A DNA stretch of 64,000 bases, from positions 61,984,660 to 62,048,659 of the forward strand of contig CM075649.1 of the NCBI GenBank assembly GCA_037953625.1. The letters run 5' to 3'. The stretch comes from Crotalaria pallida (taxonomy: Eukaryota > Streptophyta > Magnoliopsida > Fabales > Fabaceae). Both the position numbers and the translations under genes were made by a program. Each line of letters opens with the position of its first letter. Position 1 is the first letter of the stretch. The notes beneath the pieces are model-generated. The model had not been told where the DNA came from. It was given only the letters and a program-made list of their open reading frames with translations, and did not search any database. Below are positions 1-11,780 of this stretch, piece by piece.

Positions 1-1929
1 GAGGCCCTCCACATGTTTACCAAAAACATGATATACGACCTATCATCCAAACTCCAGTATGAATGCATTAACTTCACTTAAAAGGAATTGATTGATTTTT
101 TATCCTTTTATTAATACATTACGTGCCTCCCGAGCAACGTATCATTATTCAAATGAAAACATCATAACGTCAATCAATTTCCTTTAAGTCTGGGATCACT
201 TGGTTTATTGTCCTTTACGTGTTACAAAATGGTTTAAAATTGGAAATGGTATTTTTTTTAAGTTTCTCACTAAAAATACTCGAGTGTTTTCCATAATACT
301 CGAGTAATTCATCAGTTTCCAGATTTCACTCGAGTAGTTAATAATTATACTCGAGTCGTTCATGTCCTTTTAGAGATTTAAGTTTTCAGATCTTCATAAA
401 TATACTCGAGTAATTCATGAGATACTCGAGTAGTTCTTTACCCAGAATACTCGAGTAGTTCATGTATTACTCGAGTTGTTCATCAATTTTTACTCTTGTT
501 GCATCTGAAATACTCGAGTGCCAAGCCTGACTCTCAAGTTGGTGCCCCAATTTTCACATTGATGCACCACGAAATACTCGAGTGTTAAGCCATATACTCG
601 AGTATTTGCAGGCAGAACAGACTGAAAACTTGGTTTTTACATACCATTTCAATTTCTAAACATTTTTAACCCAAACCAATGATCACAATAGTTCATATAC
701 CATACATTGAACATGTTACAATACTCATTTCATATCAAATAACCAATTTGACAGAGAATTAATCATTTATGCATAAAATACACAATTTAGCAACTCAACA
801 CCTCAAATTGCAAAATAAACATCACACTCATAAAACAATGGTCATTTAAGCTTGCATGCATGATTTAGAACTTGCTCATCATAGTCATAGAGCATGGATT
901 GGTCTCCAAACCAAAGTTCCTATTCAAACTAAGCCCTTAGAGCCTCTTGGTGGCTCTCTAACACAATTAATGGAATTTAAACTCTATCTAGTGCAAGAAA
1001 TTACTTCCCCTTACCTCTCATACGTGAATCAACAAAGGATTGACAAAGAAAAGGCTCCACAATTCTCAGAACAACTTCAAGCATCACATGCAGAGCAGTT
1101 TGAGTGCAACACCAAAATGGAATTGGTTCACACATGAAACAGAGAATAAAATTGGGGAAATTAGATTTTCTAAAATCTATGCAACATAAACTAACTAAGG
1201 AAACCGAATTTGGGACTCAAGGATTCGTGAGCTTACCAGAAATTGAACTCAAAGTAAGCTCCAGACCAAGGCTTGACTAGGAACAGCTTCACTTCAACTC
1301 CTTGAATCTTCCACCACACTCACTCAATCCTCACGATTTTGGTGTTTATACAAAGCTCGTGATGTGAGCTTTGTATTCGTGTATCACTCGAATCCTAACA
1401 CTCAGAATTGAAGAAGAATCGAGGGCAACAACTTCAGAACCCTAACTTGATCAACAACCCAAATTTAACCAAAAATCTTCACGAATTCGGTGTTGTTGAG
1501 CTTAAATAGACATGGAGAAAGCTCATGCAGGGCGACACGATGTCCTTGAGCTATTGATGATGGAGTATTCGTGTCAACGGAGGGGAATCGATGGTGGTGA
1601 CTCACCAAACGCACTAACTCGGGAAACTTTGTCCAGAATACTCGAGTATTCCAGAAAATACTCGAGTATTTTGCCCAATTTTTGAAAAATAATTATTTTA
1701 TTTTCTTTCCCTCCAAAACCTTTCCTATAATTACCTCTAGGTCCCAAACCAGGGACTAATATGCAAAATATTTATTTTATGCATTATTATATTTATTAAG
1801 TCAATTCACACACATATACTAACTATATGAACACATATTTTAATCAAGGATTAATATAAAAATAATTAATTATAATTAATTTATAATTAACATTTCATTA
1901 ATCGGGGATTAAAATTTTGGGGTGTTACA
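1..1929 (-). mobile_element. Partial LTR of a W/V-type Ty3/gypsy element
   Basis: Read on the minus strand, the LTR starts at 1929 (TGTAACACCCC) and runs off the left edge of the window. It interrupts Z: the sequence resumes at 1930 with a stretch that is continuous in the related copy near 57220. It holds palindromic ACTCGAGT clusters at about 1637-1668 and 279-613, the same two offsets as in the other W/V-type LTRs, and a splice-donor-like GAG|GTAAGG near 1014 on the minus strand. No coding sequence of its own is visible; short ORFs here (for example 856-1137) have no family resemblance. Whether this is a solo LTR or the end of a full element cannot be seen. Confidence 0.85.
279..613. repeat. 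Cluster of ACTCGAGT palindromes
   Basis: About a dozen copies of (T)ACTCGAGT(A) separated by 15-50 bases of unrelated AT-rich sequence. The second, smaller cluster of this LTR is at 1637-1668. Irregular spacing and non-conserved spacers rule out CRISPR. Equivalent clusters occur in the solo LTR and in W. Confidence 0.9.
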
Positions 1930-2403
1930 ATCTTTATATGAAAACGATCGTATTGGAATGTAGATTTCAAAAATGTAACTTTTATAATTTTCTGGGTTGA
2001 TTTACGAAAATTATTTCTCAGATTTGTGAAGTACGAATTTTAAAGATAGTGATCATGAAAAATAGTTTTTGATCTTTAATGAACTTTTCATTTTGAGAAT
2101 CTCTTTTATATATGAAAAGGTGATTTTAGAAAATTTAATGTATATGTATGTGCATATGTATGTGTTGTGTGAGGCATGGAATGATAAAATAAATAAGAAT
2201 AAAATAACATATCTTTAAGAAAGTGATATGATGTTGATTTGATCTATTTCCTTAAATCACTCTTGTATGTCTCCCACCAAATTACTATTAACATGCAACA
2301 TTATGAACTACCAAGACTACCCCTAGATTTAGATTTGAAATCCCTAAACTACCCATGGGCCTTTGGGCTTCTAACCCATTTAACCCTAACACCCAAGCCC
2401 ACT

Positions 2404-2404
<1 letters not shown>

Positions 2405-2436
<32 letters not shown>
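2405..2436 (+). promoter_or_regulatory. TA-repeat / probable TATA region of Z
   Basis: A run of alternating T and A is followed by a CA-rich stretch and a GA-rich leader (2490-2560), then a splice-donor-like GTAAAC at 2624. In the sister copy Z' the same region is interrupted by element V at 57668. The promoter role is inferred. Confidence 0.45.
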
Positions 2437-2440
<4 letters not shown>

Positions 2441-2647
2441 CCCCACACACACACACTCCATTTGGTTTTCATTTCATGGCAAGTTAAGAAATTAGAGAGA
2501 GATAGAGAAAAAGAGAGGAGGAAGGTCATGGGAGCAAGAGAGAAGAAGGAGGGAGCAAGTAGCCATGGGAGCTTCTTGGATTTTCTTAGATTCTTTTCCT
2601 CTCATTTTTCATTCATCACCTAGGTAAACCTTAAAGCTTGATTCTTT

Positions 2648-2698
2648 TTCTTCTTCTTCTTCTTCTTCTTCTTCTTCTTCTTCTTCTTCTTCTTCTTC
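2648..2698. repeat. (TTC)n microsatellite
   Basis: About 17 units of TTC/CTT just after the donor-like site, forming a polypyrimidine run on the plus strand. This run is absent from the part of Z that is duplicated at 7848-14118. Confidence 0.95.
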
Positions 2699-3120
2699 AT
2701 TTCGGTTTTATTTGAGTTTCATGGAGGATTTGTTTGTGTGATTTCAAAGAATTCTTGCATGTCAATTTTTGGTGTTTCTCTTCACTTTCTAAGTCTTTAT
2801 TTGCATAGATCTAATGTTGAAAATGAAAAATGGACATGCACAAGTCTTTGAGGTCCATACGGTTTTTCTCTTTATTTTACTCAAATGATCTTTGTTTATT
2901 TCAAGCTAGATCTAGTGTTTCTAGTTGCATGCATGTGATTTTTTTGAGTTGATCTTAACTTTTCCCCACATGCATGTAAAGATCTTGACTTAAAAATAAG
3001 AAATCGACTATGTTTGAAAACTTGATGTTCAATTCGGTTTTTAAAGGATTTTGTGCTAATAATTTTATTTGCTTGATTCGGTTTTGGAGTGCATGCAAAG
3101 GAAATCATTTTTAGTTAGAT

Positions 3121-6100
3121 AGTTTAACTTAAAGTATGAATCTTTTGATGAGATGAACTTATTTTCTTGATGCATGTTTCGGTGTTGGCTTAGATCTTTA
3201 GGAGATGAATTTTGCTTGGAGTATTTGAGACATGCATGTAAAGATCTAGTGAAAAGGAGTATGCTTTGATGTTAGTTTTGATTTTACTCTTAAAGCCTTG
3301 ATTTTGATTCTTGAGTGTTAATGCATGTTTGATTTTCTTTGAGATATACTAATTCTAAGTATGTGCATGTCAAGATCTAGGTTAGTAGTGAGATCTTGAT
3401 GTTTGATAATGCATGCATGTGATTTTCTTTATGTTTATTGTATTTGTTGGTTTCGATTTGAGAAAAAATTTAAGTTTGGTTCAGTTTGTTCTTCATTTTT
3501 CCATTTATACATGATGATTGGTGAGATTTGATTCTTAATTGGTGTTAGAGTTAATGCATGATTCAAGACTTAACTTGATCTTTAATTTTTAAGCACATGC
3601 AAAATGACTTCTTGCCTTTGATGATCATGTTCGGTTTTTATTTGAAAGAAATGGTTGAGATCAAGTATTTTTCCTCTGATCTTTGATTTTTTAAGTACAT
3701 GCATGTTGAAATTGGACTTGAAATAAATTGATTTGATGATGCATGTTGTAGTTGAAATTAAATGAATTGTTTCTTGCTCATTGATTCAGTTTTGAAGGAA
3801 AATAATTGAGAAATTGGTTTTTGTGTTAACTAAGTATATATATATATATGTGCAATTCGGTTTTATATGAGAAAATGATTAAGTGCATCAAAGCTGGACT
3901 TGAATGAAAATGGATTTTTAAAGTAAAAAGTATTTTTTCCATATTTTTATGCCTTGAACCGATTGGGTCTAAGGAGAAGTCAATAAATGTACTTTTATTT
4001 TCATCTTTGATTTGTGTTAGTAATAAAGTTAGATTTTTAAGTTGAAAGATGTTTTTGTTGATTTTGAAAGTAGAACCGAAAAATGTATAAGTATGTGTTT
4101 TAAGGAAATTAATTTTGTTGAATGAGCATTGTGATTGATTTTGTGTTGTTGTGTGTTTGGAATAGGATTAAAAACAAATAGGGGCTGTATGTTGGAGATT
4201 AATATGGAAGGTGTTTATGTGTTAGTATGCTGAAATTTTGGTTTATAAGTAATTTCCTTGTAAGAAACTTTGAGAAAAAATAGTTGTGTTAATTGGATTG
4301 CCTTGAAATTTTAATATGTGGTCCTTGATGCTATTTAAATGAGTTCTGGAAAATTTGAAGGGATTTGGAATTGTTTTGGAATTTTAAATGAATTTTGGTT
4401 GTTCGGTGTTAATTATGGAAGTCTAAGGTTTTCAGTGAAAAAGATTTGGAGTAGTAGTATTTGCATATGTTCGATGATTCTGAAACTTGGATACAGTTTT
4501 AAGTAGGTTAAATGGATTGTCTCTGAATTTTTTATATGATTTTTAAAGTTGGTTTGATAATCGAAATGGAGTCATTTGTGTAAAAACGATTTCGGAAAAA
4601 TAAGCTTTTCGGGTTAAACCTAAACAGAGTTTTTAACCCTAAACTACTCTAAATGACATGAAATTTTTATGGTAGTTTCCTTATCATATATCGAGGTTCT
4701 CTGTAAAATTTGAAGAGATTTGGAGTTGATTTGATAATTTTATAATGGCAAAACAGTGAACCGTTTGGTTCAGATTTTCCGGACTGAGTGACGAGTTTAA
4801 TTGAAAAAGTATGACTTGCTCAACTCCAAATAATCTGAAACTTTTATGAGATGGTCTTGATTGTGTAGGGAAGTTTTATACCAATTCTTATGCAAGTCGG
4901 AGTTGAAACACTATTTTTAATCATGGCATTTTGGCCTCAGGCCAGAAACAGTTTTATCTTGCTTTTCATACTAAATCTGATTTGAAACCTAGCTTAAGAT
5001 TGTTAAAATGACTTGAAAATTTTATATGATGAACTTTAGCATATATGTGTATGTTCTGGAAATTTTGAGGATTAAAAAAATTGATTTGGTATAGTTTTAG
5101 ATTTTATCTTTTGTGCATTCCCGCAATCGAACAAAAGCTTTATTTAAGTGTTTTCGACAAATATGAACTTTGTACTTTATTTTGTGGCTTGGCTAGACCT
5201 GTATGATGATCATAATGCCTTGAAATAATTGAATGAGTGACTTCTTGATGATATGTTTAGGATATGCATGAATGAGTTTGCAAGGTGATTGTTTACGGTG
5301 TTTCGGTCTAGGCTGTTGGTTTGAAATTATGATTTGAGAATGTGTTATGTGCTATGTGCCAAATGGTTTGTTTTAGGTGATGCACGCTAATTCAACTACT
5401 TTGTTTAAGTGTCTTGGAATTGCTTATTTGATAAAAGAAGTGAAGGAAAATGAGTTATTTAATAAGTTACGATGTTGTAATTGATCTTTTGAAGTTAATT
5501 GATTATTGAAGAAGTTTGTTTAATTGGAATAAATTGAGCTTATTTGGTTGTTGCCATCTTTTGTTACATGATTTTATGTTTGAAAATAAATTGTTTTAAG
5601 TGTGTTTTAAAGAAAGGTGTTAAGGGATTAAAAATGCGATTTTACGATGTTTTCGGATTTTCTAAGGAATGGTTTATGGGCTTGTACCTTTGCTGTCCAG
5701 ATTTTATTTAAATTGTTTTTCAATCCTGAAAATGTGTTTGGTTGGTTTAAAGTTTAAGTTTTAAGTGGTATGTAATTTAAGAAAAGTTGGATTGAAAAAG
5801 TGACGTTATCTGATGTGTTCGGGTTCGAGCGAGCTGCTGTCCAAGACGGACCAGCAACCAATCCATTTATTTAAAATGATTTCGTTGACTGCTTATAATG
5901 ATTTCAAAGTATTTAAAGTACAGTGGAAGTTGGATTTGATTTGAGAAAGTCTTGACGTTTTACAATTTTCTGACAAGAAGTGAAAGGAGTTTTCGAAAAC
6001 ACGTTTTGATACTGAGTATGACAATTATTTAAATAGACTTGTAACATTAGTATCTTCTATTTAGTACAAGGTTCTTATGAGTCAGGAAGTTGGAGCAGCT

Positions 6101-6146
6101 GACAGTTGGGAGGACCCGCAACGATTTCGGACAAAGTAATTGCTGG
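3121..6146. repeat. Copy 1 of a 3.0-kb tandem duplication within Z
   Basis: This segment, from AGTTTAACTTAAAG to TTGCTGG, is repeated with high identity at 7848-9892 plus 13138-14118. Both copies are about 3026 bases once the solo LTR in copy 2 is removed. The DNA is AT-rich with no ORF; it has scattered ATGCATG motifs and a short TA run (3835-3850). Confidence 0.93.
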
Positions 6147-7645
6147 TTTGACTCAACTAAGCTCGCACTAAGGGATAGGGGTCTCCCAGTGGGGATTGTT
6201 CCATACCCCAAAGCTCGAACTCGAGACCAGTTGGTTAAGGGACTACCACTTGACCAACCCCACGTTGGTATAAAAGAGCTCCTTTTAGATACACGTAATT
6301 CTTTTTTGTGGAATATAATAAAAAAATGACTCATTCTTATCTTATATGCTCCCTCCGATCTTATATATAAGCCTTCTTTAAATATTTTTTTTGTTCTTAA
6401 TATAAGCTCTAATTATAATTTCTAATAGCATTAATTATTTTTTTTTCACAAACATCCCTATTTACTCAACACTTTTTAAATTCCCAATAATAATTATAGG
6501 GGTACTTTTGAAAAAGTATACCTAATATTTACATTTCCAGCCAATATCACTAACAATATTAACTAATTTTCTTAAAGGGTATGCAAATTAGTCATAGGGG
6601 CTTATGATAAGGATCAGATGAAGTACAAGTCTTATTTGATGATTTTTTTCTTAATATAAGTCTTATTTCCAATTTTTAATGGGATTAATTACTTTTTTTC
6701 TTTCACAAACACTAATATTTACTCAACACTTTTTATAGTTTCAATAATAATTATAGAAGTAGTCTTGAAAAAGTACACCAAATATTTACATTTTCAATGT
6801 CACTTACAATATTAACTTTCTTAAAGAATGTAATTTTTAGTCAAATAGGCTAATATACAGAACTGGAGGTAATATTTTATTAATGATGGTCTAAATTTAA
6901 GAAAAAGTTACCATCATTAAATTTAGATCAAATAGATCAAATAAAATATTACCATCATTAAATTTAGACCATCATTAATAAAATATTACCTCCAAGTCTG
7001 AATATTAGCCTACTTGACTAAAAATTACATTTTTTAAGAAAGTTAATATTGTAAGTGACATTGAAAATGTAAATATTTGGTGTACTTTTTCAAGATTACT
7101 CCTGTAATTATTATTGAAACTATAAAAAGTGTTGAGTAAATATTAGTGTTTGTGAAAGAAAAAAAAGTAATTAATCCCATTAAAAATTGGAAATAAGACT
7201 TATATTAAGAAAAAAAAATCTTCAAATAAGACTTATACTTCATCTGATCCTTATTATAAGCCTCTTTGACTAATTTGCATACCCTTTAAGAAGGTTAGTT
7301 AATATTGTTAGTGATATTGGCACAGGGATGTTTGTGGAAAAAAAATAATTAATGCTATTATAAATTAGAAGTAGAGCTTATATTAAGAACAAAAAAAATA
7401 TTTAAAGAAGGCTTATATATAAGATCGGAGGGAGCATATAAGATAAGAATGAGTCTTTTTTTTATAATATTCAAAAAAAAAATTACGTGTATCTAAAAGG
7501 AGCCCTTTTATACCAGCATGAGGTTAGTCAAGTGGTAGTTCACTTGGTCCCTTAACCAACTGGTCTCGAGTTCGAGCTTTGGGTATGGAGCAACCCCAGC
7601 TAGGAGACCCCTACCGCTTAGTGCGAGCTTAGTTGGGTCGGACCG
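6147..7645. repeat. Large imperfect inverted repeat (fold-back) with SINE-like ends
   Basis: Left arm about 6147-6901 and right arm about 6957-7645 are reverse complements, with a spacer of some 55 bases near 6902-6956. The outer part of each arm is tRNA-derived SINE-like sequence. The inner part starts CTCCCTCCGATC near 6350 and ends with its complement near 7437, which resembles the terminal repeats of plant Stowaway-type MITEs by family knowledge. The right arm lacks roughly 90 bases present in the left at about 6450-6550. ORFs at 6047-6334 follow from the inverted repeat and are not genes. Confidence 0.85.
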
Positions 7646-7715
7646 AATGAGTCGAATTCTGAGTAAACTAGATTCAAGTACCGGTTGGCGGTGTAGCTAA
7701 AAAAAAGGAGCTCTT
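7510..7715 (+). mobile_element. tRNA-derived SINE-like sequence
   Basis: An A-box-like TAGTCAAGTGG (7525-7535) is followed about 35 bases later by a B-box-like AGTTCGAGC (7570-7578), as in RNA polymerase III promoters. A unique body and a short A-rich tail (about 7700-7710) follow. A truncated inverted copy occupies about 6147-6285. It would not fold as a functional tRNA. Confidence 0.6.
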
Positions 7716-7847
7716 TATATACACCATGCTTTATTGGATGAGTCTTAAATCACAACAGTTCATATTCCACTATTTTTTAAACCGTCCAAAAAACAATTTG
7801 TATCCATGCGAACTATAGTGCAGTTCGTACGTTAAAAGGACCCAGAG
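7716..7847. other. Unexplained filler between fold-back and duplication copy 2
   Basis: Some 130 bases match neither Z nor the fold-back arms. They separate the fold-back from the second copy of the duplicated Z segment. No ORF or family resemblance seen. Confidence 0.5.
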
Positions 7848-10426
7848 AGTTTAACTTAAAGTATGAAACTTTTGATGAGATGAACTTATTTTCTTGATGC
7901 ATGTTTCGGTGTTGGCTTAGATCTTTAGGAGATGAATTTTGCTTGGAGTATTTGAGACATGCATGTAAAGGTCTAGTGAAAACGAGTATGCTTTGATGTT
8001 AGTTTTGATTTTACTCTTAAAGCCTTGATTTTGATTCTTGAGTGTTAATGCATGTTTGATTTTCTTTGAGATATACTAATTCTATGTATGTGCATGTCAA
8101 GAACTAGGTTAGTAGTGAGATCTTGATGTTTGATAATGCATGCATGTGATTTTCTTTATGTTTATTGTATTTGTTGGTTTCGATTTGAGAAAAAATTTAA
8201 GTTTGGTTCACTTTGTTCTTGATTTTTCGATTTATACATGATGATTGGTGAGATTTGATTCTTAATTGGTGTTAGAGTTAATGCATGATTCAAGACTTAA
8301 CTTGATCTTTAATTTTTAAGCACATGCAAAATGACTTCTTGCCTTTGATGATCATGTTCGGTTTTTATTTGAAAGAAATGGTTGAGATCAAGTATTTTTC
8401 CTCTGATCTTTGATTTTTAAGTACATGCATGTTGAAATTGGACTTGAAATAAATTGATTTGATGATGCATGTTGTAGTTGAAATGAAATGAATTGTTTCT
8501 TGCTCATTGATTCGGTTTTGAAGGAAAATAATTGAGAAATTGGTTTTTGTGTTAACTAAGTATATATATATATATGTGTGCGCAATTCGGTTTTATATGA
8601 GAAAATGATTAAGTGCATCAAAGCTGGACTTGAATGAAAATGGATTTTTAAAGTAAAAAGTATTTTTTTTCCCTATTTTTATGGCTTGAACCGATTGGGT
8701 CTAAGGAGAAGTCAATAAATGTACTTTTATTTTAATCTTTGATTTGTGTTAGTAATAAAGTTAGATTTTTAAGTTGAAAGATGTTTTTGTTGATTTTGAA
8801 AGTAGAACCGAAAAATGTATAAGTATGTGTTTTAAGGAAATTAATTTTGTTGGATGAGCATTATGATTGATTTTGTGTTGTTGTGTGTTTGGAATAGGAT
8901 TAAAAACAAATAGGGGCTGTATGTTGGAGATTAATATGGGGTGTTTATGTGTTAGTATGCTGAAATTTTGGTGTATAAGTGATTTCCTTGTAAGAAACTT
9001 TGAGAAACAATAGCTATGTTAATTGGATTGCCTTGAAATTTTAATAAGTGGTCCTTGATGCTATTTAAATGAGTTCTGGAAAATTTGAAGGGATTTGGAA
9101 TTCTTTTGGCATTTTAAATGAATTTTGGTTGTTCGGTGTTAATTATGGAAGTCTAAGGTTTTCAGTGAAAAAGATTTGGATAAGTAGTACTTGCATATGT
9201 TCGATGATTCTGAAACTTGGATACTGTTTTAAGTAGGTTAAATGGATTGTCTCTGAATTTTATATGATTTTTAAAGTTGGTTTGATAATCGAAATGGAGT
9301 CATTTGTGTGAAAACGATTTCGGAAAAATAAGCTTTTCGGGTTAAACCTAAACAGAGTTTTTAACCCTAAACTACTCTAAATGACTTGAAATTTTTATGG
9401 TAGTTTCCTTATCATATATTGAGGTTCTCTGTAAAATTTAAAGAGATTTGGAGTTGATTTGATAATTTTCTAATGGCAAAACAGTGAACCGTTTGGTTCA
9501 GATTTTCCGGACTGAGTGACGAGTTTAATTGTAAAAGTATGACTTTCTCAACTCCAAATAATCTGAAACTTTTATGAGATGGTATGGATTGTGTAGGGAA
9601 GTTTTATACCAATTCTTATGCAAGTCAGAGTTGAAACACTATTTTTAATCATGGCATTTTGGCCTCAGGCCAGCAACAGTTCTATCTTGCTTTTCATACG
9701 AAATCTGATTTGAAACCTAGCTTAAGATTGTTCAAATGACTTGAAAATTTTATATAATGAACTTTAGCATATATGTGTATGTTATTGAAATTTTGAGGAT
9801 TAAACAAATTGATTTGGTATAGTTTTAGATTTTATCTTTTGTGCTTTCCCGTAATCGAACAAAAGCTTTATTTAAGTGTTTTCGACAAATATTGTCACGC
9901 TCCTTCTTATGAGAATAACTTTATTATAAAGAAATACTCTTTGATATTTGAATAGGGTATATGGACTTGCTCGAGTAGAGATATAATTAAAAATTCTTTC
10001 GTAAAGCTCTTATAGAATAACTTGGTGTTTATTTGTGGTTATTAAAAATCTTTCGAGAATCATTTATGAAAACATTTATTATTATATCAAAATACCGTTT
10101 ATCAGAGTAAGCGGAAATAGTGACCTTGACTTGACAATTCACATTCATAAACTATTTATAGGAAAAGAGTAGGTATATATATATCATCATCCATAAAAGT
10201 CACATACAACCAAGTCAAAGTCGAGATAGCAGGTGTTACGAAAATACAAGTCCATAATATAAACTAAAGATAAGACCACCTCATTGAGATCTCTCAAAAA
10301 TATGTACAATATATATATAGAGCAAAATGTGAAATCTCCAATGGTGGTCCAGTGATCCTCCCCCATAGCATGATCTCCAAAGTCTCCAGCAGCTGCTCCA
10401 CCCGTCCCACATCCTAATCATCTATA

Positions 10427-10912
10427 CTATGCATCACCTGGTGGATCCCCAACTCCCCACTGGCTCCCAGTGGAGTGCTCGACTGGCTCGTCCTCACCAT
10501 CGCCCTCCTCCGGGTCCTCCTCTACCTCCTCCAACTAAGTGGGTATCCCACCACTGGGCACTGGGTCCGCTGAGGGTGTCCCATGAACCGGACTCATCGG
10601 ACTAGGTATAGGAGTCTCCTCTCGAATCACTCGAGAAGCAGAGGGGTGAGATCTAGTAGCAGCTCGAAAACGGAAAGAGTGGAAGCGACGAGCAGGTCGA
10701 GTCGGGGGTGGTCCATGATAAGTATAGAAAGGGGGTACATGCAAAGTATAGATAATAGAGATGCGAAACCTACGAGAACGGACACGAGCCAAAGGGTTGG
10801 GGTGATACAGAGTCACCTCCACCTCACCCTCAAATGTGGCTCGATGGTCCTCGTAGTACCACACTCCGCTAGGGAGCGGGCGCAACTCGATGCAAGCTAG
10901 ATAGCGTGCCAT
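10427..10912 (-). pseudogene. LTR-internal ORF, copy with one in-frame stop
   Basis: Homologue of the ORFs at 34229-34714 and 58308-58781. It opens directly after an acceptor-like TTAG|GTG and the start is ATGGCACGC. The frame is open for 125 codons to a TAG at 10535-10537, then stays open through a glutamate/aspartate-rich tail to a second stop at 10427-10429. The total is 161 codons, exactly the length of the W copy. At the internal stop the V copy has glutamine, so a CAG-to-TAG change explains the break. Conserved blocks are ARYLAC near the start, SGVW..E.HRATFEGEVE, and a proline/arginine-rich GPPP..RP.RRFHSF region. Function unknown; no domain recognised. Confidence 0.75.
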
Positions 10913-11144
10913 CACCTAACATGGGCAATAAGGGGTAAGCACATAATTCACATAATCGAATAAGAATAAATAAAACATGTAACAATAGCCAGTTACAAAT
11001 ATCCAATGCAAAGGTAAATGCAGATGAATGTATTCCATTTATATTAATACCATTAATTATGAGTAATGATGCATGTCTCCCAATTCCATTGTCCATTGAA
11101 CGTTCATTCCAATAATTCGCATACATGACCAACATGTATTGTGG

Positions 11145-11260
11145 AACTGCTCGGATAGTGTGCACACAACGTCACCAAGACGTAACAACATTCCCAAATG
11201 CTGCCCACATTACCAAAATGTGTCATCGAGCCAGTTACCACCGAATTATCCCCAACCTTA
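11145..11260. repeat. Short hairpins in the solo LTR
   Basis: CACATT-ACCAA-AATGTG and ACGTC-ACCAA-GACGT share a loop but have different fully paired stems; a weaker CATT/AATG hairpin lies between them. They occupy the same LTR position as the arrays in V, W, X, Y, T and Z, just upstream (minus strand) of the acceptor-like site. Confidence 0.7.
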
Positions 11261-11477
11261 CACCATGCATGTATGCACATAAAAATTATACACCAAGATT
11301 AACCAATAATCTTATTATGTGCATCCAATATTATTCCTTCAGTGGGTTAAACTGTCGTTAATAATTTCCCAGTCCTTTTATTGGAACATGACACTTTTTC
11401 CCATAAGCATAATTGATCTTAATCGATATCCCATTAGGTATGTTAAAAGTAAAATTACATTTCTGTCCTGATCCAAA

Positions 11478-11780
11478 AATACTCGAGTAAACTTCTCCAG
11501 ACTCGAGTGTTTTCTTAATTTATCAAAGTACTCGAGTGTTCCTCCTGGTACTCGAGTGTTCTTTGTTTCCAGAACTAAATTTTCAAAGATTCAACCATAT
11601 ACTCGAGTGTCCCAGGCAAGACTCAAGTGTTCTTTCATTTCCAGAAATATACTTAAAAAAATTTCCAGAATACTCGAGTATTCTATATGAATACTCGAGT
11701 GTTCTTGAGTTTTCCAGAAAATTGATTTCCCAAAACAGGCAAAATACTCGAGTATTACCCATAATACTCGAGTGTTTGCA
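11478..11780. repeat. Main ACTCGAGT palindrome cluster of the solo LTR
   Basis: About ten copies of ACTCGAGT with one or two single-base variants (ACTCAAGT). The smaller cluster is at 12818-12858. ORFs running through this stretch in both strands are by-products of the repeats. Confidence 0.9.

Noticed and set aside
279..613. CRISPR-like spacing of ACTCGAGT
   Set aside because: The repeat is a short palindrome with irregular spacing, in plant LTRs, with no cas genes.
2239..2623. Overlapping ORFs around the TA and CA repeats of Z
   Set aside because: They translate simple repeats and a purine-rich leader; no similarity to Z' beyond DNA level.
7520..7590. tRNA gene
   Set aside because: A- and B-box-like sequences are present, but no cloverleaf or anticodon arm; a SINE-like head is the better reading.
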